8,702 bases of DNA from Bacteroidota bacterium (GTDB lineage: Bacteria; Bacteroidota; Bacteroidia; Flavobacteriales_D; Crocinitomicaceae), in assembly GCA_024280195.1 (NCBI GenBank), contig JAJRQP010000239.1, positions 1 to 8,702 on the forward strand, in the 5' to 3' direction. Every line of letters begins with the position of its first letter. Position 1 is the stretch's first letter. The notes beneath the pieces were generated by a model. That model saw only the letters and a list, made by a program, of their open reading frames with translations, was not told the DNA's origin and did no database searches. Below, piece by piece: positions 6,040-8,702 of the stretch. Both the position numbers and the translations under genes were made by a program.

Positions 6040-7219
6040 ATTAAAGAATATCATCCTCAATAAATCACAAGAACTTTTTGAAAAAGTGAAAGGGATTCGT
6101 GAGTACATTCACGCCAATCCTGAACTTTCTTATGAAGAAATAAAGACGATGAACTACGTCTCTGAGCAATTGACTAAAATTGGTATTCCTCACAAAATAG
6201 AGGTTGGAAAAACTGGTGTCGTTGCAGAAATTAGAGCATCCCATCATTCTGACACAGCAGAAGCTATCGGCCTAAGAGCTGACTTAGACGCACTACCTAT
6301 TCAAGAAGAAAATGATGTTACTTACCGATCTACAATAGATGGAGTTATGCATGCATGTGGTCACGATGTTCATACAGCTATTCTTCTTGGTGCTTCAGAA
6401 ATTCTCAACGAAATAAAAGAGGAGCTTCCTTTCCCTGTCAAATTAATTTTTCAACCTGGAGAAGAGAAAAACCCTGGAGGAGCAACCTACATGATTGCCG
6501 ACGGAGTTTTGAAAAACCCAACAGTAAAAAAAATGTTTGCACTTCACGTATTTCCAGATATGGAAGTCGGAAAAGTTGGGTTTAAGGAAGGTATTTACAT
6601 GGCTTCTTGTGATGAAATATACATTACGATTAACGGAAAAGGAGGACATGGAGCGACACCTCATCAGTGCATTGATCCAATCGTAATTGGAGCAAACATG
6701 ATTACAACAATGCAACAAATTGTAACTCGAAAATGTGATCCTAAAATCCCATGCGTTCTTTCATTTGGTCATTTTGAAGCACTAGGAGCGACCAATGTTA
6801 TTCCTTCCAAAGCATATTTGAAAGGAACATTTAGAACGATGAATGAAGAATGGAGAGCAGATGCGTTAAAACTGATTCAATCTACTGCTGAGCAAATTGC
6901 AAAAGCATCAGGAGGAACTGCAGACGTGACAATTAGCAAAGGTTATCCTTATCTTGAAAATGATCCTGCAACGACAAAAGCAATGAAAGAAAGTGCTATT
7001 CAATTTTTAGGAAAAGAGAAGGTAGAAGATCTTCCTATTCGATTGACAGCCGAAGATTTCTCTTATTATTCGCAAGAAGTTCCTGTCTGTTTTTTTAGAC
7101 TTGGTGTTCGAAATGAAGAGAAAGGAATTACTTACGGTGTGCATCATCCGAAATTCAATATTGATGACGAAGCCCTTAAAATTGGAATACAAATGATGAG
7201 TTTAGCACCTTTTTCATAA
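6029..7219 (+). CDS. M20 family amidohydrolase (hippurate / N-acyl-amino-acid / IAA-amino-acid hydrolase type)
   Basis: A 396-residue binuclear metal-dependent amidohydrolase, probably cytoplasmic since no signal peptide is seen, that cleaves N-acyl or aryl amino-acid conjugates. All expected sites are present: LRADLDALPIQE at 82-93, MHACGHDVH at 107-115 (C110 and H112 metal ligands), FQPGEE at 141-146 (E145 catalytic base, E146 ligand), ALHV at 171-174 (H173), GGHGATPH at 205-212 (dimerisation domain, conserved His), the LTAEDFSYY block at 339-347, and GVHHP at 370-374 (H372 ligand). The cysteine ligand places it with the IAA-Leu/hippurate hydrolase branch rather than with DapE or ArgE. The start at 6029 gives the normal family N-terminus; in-frame ATGs at 6017 and 5984 would lie further inside the TSUP gene and add residues that do not fit. 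The true substrate is unknown. It overlaps TSUP by 11 nt and is followed 12 nt later by the DUF4230 lipoprotein gene. Confidence 0.95.
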   Translation: MNHELKNIILNKSQELFEKVKGIREYIHANPELSYEEIKTMNYVSEQLTKIGIPHKIEVGKTGVVAEIRASHHSDTAEAIGLRADLDALPIQEENDVTYRSTIDGVMHACGHDVHTAILLGASEILNEIKEELPFPVKLIFQPGEEKNPGGATYMIADGVLKNPTVKKMFALHVFPDMEVGKVGFKEGIYMASCDEIYITINGKGGHGATPHQCIDPIVIGANMITTMQQIVTRKCDPKIPCVLSFGHFEALGATNVIPSKAYLKGTFRTMNEEWRADALKLIQSTAEQIAKASGGTADVTISKGYPYLENDPATTKAMKESAIQFLGKEKVEDLPIRLTAEDFSYYSQEVPVCFFRLGVRNEEKGITYGVHHPKFNIDDEALKIGIQMMSLAPFS

Positions 7220-7231
7220 ATTAGTGGAATT

Positions 7232-7795
7232 ATGAAGCAATTAATTTTCTATTTCTTTCTGTTTTTTATTCTATACTCTTGTTCTGAAGATGAAAAATTA
7301 CCTAGTCCAAATGTTTATGAAATTAGAAACATTGGAGAATTATCCACCACAGAATACACCGTTGGTAAGATTATTCAACTGGATGACAAAGCAACAGAAT
7401 GGTACAAATATGGAGATCGAAAAATACTCATAAGTACCAAAGCAAAAATAAAAGCAGGAGTTGATTTAACACAAATCAAAGAAGGAGACATTGAAGTTAG
7501 CGGCACTAAAATCATTGTCAAATTGCCTCCAGCAAAAGTAACCTCCTTTTCTATGGACCCTGAACATGTACACACAGAAATGGAAGAAATTAATGGATTT
7601 AGACAAGACTTTACGCAACAAGAAAAAAATGCTTTCCTTAAACAAGGAGAAGCAGCAATTAAAAGAGATATTGCTGAAACAGGGATTTTACAAGATGCAA
7701 ATGATAACGCAACTGCATTCTTAAAAGACTTTTACAAAAACCTAGGCTATGAAGAAGTGATTGTTCAACCAACAACCCCAAACGATGCGCCGTGA
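7232..7795 (+). CDS. DUF4230 family lipoprotein
   Basis: A 187-residue lipoprotein of the DUF4230 family, function unknown. The N-terminus is a lipoprotein signal, MKQLIFYFFLFFILYSC, with the lipidated cysteine at C17. The mature end CSEDEK has an acidic run right after the cysteine, like the export signals that send Bacteroidota lipoproteins to the cell surface. The DUF4230 body spans about 36-145: ELSTTEYTVGKII, RKILISTKAKIKAGVDL at 63-79, GDIEVSGTKIIVKLPPAKV at 85-103 and SMDPEHV at 107-113, then a charged helical segment (TQQEKNAFLKQGEAAIKRDI) and a C-terminal tail ending in a Pro/Thr-rich stretch. The pattern of short alternating beta strands with Gly turns suggests a compact beta-rich domain. 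It starts 12 nt after the M20 gene and overlaps its own paralog by 11 nt, so all three are probably co-transcribed. Confidence 0.9.
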   Translation: MKQLIFYFFLFFILYSCSEDEKLPSPNVYEIRNIGELSTTEYTVGKIIQLDDKATEWYKYGDRKILISTKAKIKAGVDLTQIKEGDIEVSGTKIIVKLPPAKVTSFSMDPEHVHTEMEEINGFRQDFTQQEKNAFLKQGEAAIKRDIAETGILQDANDNATAFLKDFYKNLGYEEVIVQPTTPNDAP

Positions 7796-8408
7796 TGTAA
7801 TTCGACTTCTCAAAAATCTAGTTGCCCTTGGGATTATCGCAATCATTGGCTTCTTCATTTACCAATACTATTTTAATTCTAAAAAAGATGAATTAAAAAT
7901 AGAAGACACCCCCATCCATATAGAATCAATCAAAACAATTGCAGAAATTAGTACGGTAAGCTACAAAGATGAAGTAGTAGTTGACACCGTTGAACTTTAT
8001 AAAAGACGAAGTAGTATTTACGACCCAAGAGAATGGATGCGCTATTATGATCGAAACATTAAACGAAGATTGACTTTAATTGTAAAGGGAGAAGTGAAAA
8101 TTGGCTTGAATTTAACCAATGGTAATTACTCTATAAATTCTAACTCGGATACTATTTGGTTGCATCTTCCCGAACCTAAGATTTTAGACGTCTTGGTCGC
8201 TCCATCTAAAACTGAAATTTTTCAAGAAAAAGGGACATGGAAAGATCAAGACAGAAAGCAATTAGAAATGAAGGCGAAATTAAAATTAAAAAATAACGCA
8301 ATTAAATTAAAACTCATTGAAAAGTCAAGAAAAAGCGTATCGTATCTATTTTCTTCACTTATTCAATCTGAGAAAAAACTAATCATTGATTTTAGCTATG
8401 GAAAATAA
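7785..8408 (+). CDS. DUF4230 family protein with N-terminal membrane anchor
   Basis: A 207-residue divergent paralog of the preceding DUF4230 lipoprotein. A basic N-terminus (MRRDVIRLLKN) precedes one membrane helix at about 11-30, so the protein should sit in the inner membrane with its domain in the periplasm (positive-inside rule). The domain aligns by eye with its neighbour: IAEISTVSYKDEV here against IGELSTTEYTVGK, RRLTLIVKGEVKIGLNLTN (94-112) against RKILISTKAKIKAGVDLTQ, and TIWLHLPEPKILDVLVAP (123-140) against KIIVKLPPAKVTSFSMDP. The C-terminal part (160-205) is very lysine-rich, the opposite charge of its partner's acidic C-terminal half. The start at 7785 is preferred to the in-frame ATG at 7761, because it overlaps the upstream gene by 11 nt as at two neighbouring junctions and begins just before the basic anchor. 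It overlaps the next lipoprotein gene by 11 nt. Function unknown. Confidence 0.88.
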   Translation: MRRDVIRLLKNLVALGIIAIIGFFIYQYYFNSKKDELKIEDTPIHIESIKTIAEISTVSYKDEVVVDTVELYKRRSSIYDPREWMRYYDRNIKRRLTLIVKGEVKIGLNLTNGNYSINSNSDTIWLHLPEPKILDVLVAPSKTEIFQEKGTWKDQDRKQLEMKAKLKLKNNAIKLKLIEKSRKSVSYLFSSLIQSEKKLIIDFSYGK

Positions 8409-8702
8409 AACCTTGATCCTTCTTTCTCTTTTACTTCTGTTGTCTTGTAATAAAGTTAAAAAGGTTGACAAAAAAATTACTGGGGCTTGGACTGTGGTAT
8501 CATACACCTTTCAGAATAGCACTGGTTTATCTTACAAATACAATTGCGAAGGAGAATTTTATTTTGATAACTGTTCAGAAGATTTTTGCCCGTATTTCTT
8601 TAGCTTCACTTACCAAGCGAATGGAACTAGTACAACTAAACAAAGCAAAGGGCTGTATCAAATTGAAAAAGATGCTGAGTACTTTACTTTTCTCCGAGAA
8701 AA
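8398..8702 (+). CDS. Small lipoprotein, possibly lipocalin-like (C-terminus cut by window edge)
   Basis: The frame from the ATG at 8398 stays open to the end of the window (101 codons). It begins with a clear lipoprotein signal, MENKTLILLSLLLLLSC, lipidated at C17, followed by a basic stretch (NKVKKVDKK) rather than an acidic one, which predicts retention on the periplasmic side of the outer membrane. The mature part opens with ITGAWTVVSYTF (27-38) and continues as alternating beta strands (GEFYFDN, YFFSFTYQANG, KGLYQIEKDAEYFTFL). This is the look of the small lipocalin-like lipoproteins common in Bacteroidota, where I-x-G-x-W starts the barrel; the assignment is inference. Three further cysteines (C50, C59, C64) are unusual and could form a disulfide. 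It overlaps the upstream DUF4230 gene by 11 nt, so it belongs to the same operon. Confidence 0.8.
   Translation, partial: MENKTLILLSLLLLLSCNKVKKVDKKITGAWTVVSYTFQNSTGLSYKYNCEGEFYFDNCSEDFCPYFFSFTYQANGTSTTKQSKGLYQIEKDAEYFTFLRE

Noticed and set aside
6443..6718. Minus-strand open frame of 91 codons
   Set aside because: Antisense to the M20 catalytic domain; low-complexity, Cys/Ser/Asn-rich translation typical of a shadow frame.

Overview
The window looks like a stretch of ordinary chromosome from a Bacteroidota bacterium, most likely a member of the Flavobacteriales (a Crocinitomicaceae/Fluviicola-type genome would fit, but this is inference). The support is a protein with a type IX secretion (T9SS) type A C-terminal sorting domain, Bacteroidota-type families (DUF2279, DUF4230), AT-rich DNA, starts without Shine-Dalgarno sequences, and -7 elements of the TAnnTTTG type. 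I see no phage, insertion sequence, CRISPR array, tRNA, rRNA or toxin/defence gene. No stretch longer than about 175 bases lacks a gene.

Layout. A divergent intergenic region (4518-4690) splits the window. On the minus strand, reading away from it, lie a LOG/TIGR00730 nucleotide phosphoribohydrolase-like protein (3834-4517), a membrane-anchored triple-PASTA protein (3000-3803), a 736-residue T9SS-exported protein (782-2992), and the N-terminal 260 residues of an RluD-family 23S rRNA pseudouridine synthase (1-782, cut by the window edge). The last three are tightly packed: a 7-nt gap, then a 1-nt TAATG overlap. A possible internal promoter lies just before the PASTA gene.

On the plus strand lie a DUF2279 envelope protein (4691-5590), a half-length TauE/SafE (TSUP) transporter (5647-6039), an M20 amidohydrolase (6029-7219), two adjacent divergent DUF4230 paralogs (a lipoprotein, 7232-7795, and an inner-membrane-anchored form, 7785-8408), and the start of another lipoprotein (8398 to the window end). 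From TSUP onward, four of the five genes are separated only by overlaps or 12 nt, so they probably form one operon. Three of the four junctions are overlaps of exactly 11 nt.

How the genes may work together. The minus-strand set mixes housekeeping functions (rRNA modification, nucleotide hydrolysis) with cell-surface and peptidoglycan-associated proteins. The plus-strand set is mostly envelope proteins of unknown function. The least understood part, and the best candidate for an undescribed system, is the tandem DUF4230 pair plus the small lipoprotein. It would place related domains on two different membranes, and the first lipoprotein has an acidic stretch after its lipidated cysteine resembling the Bacteroidota surface-export signal. 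The rest can be assigned to known families.
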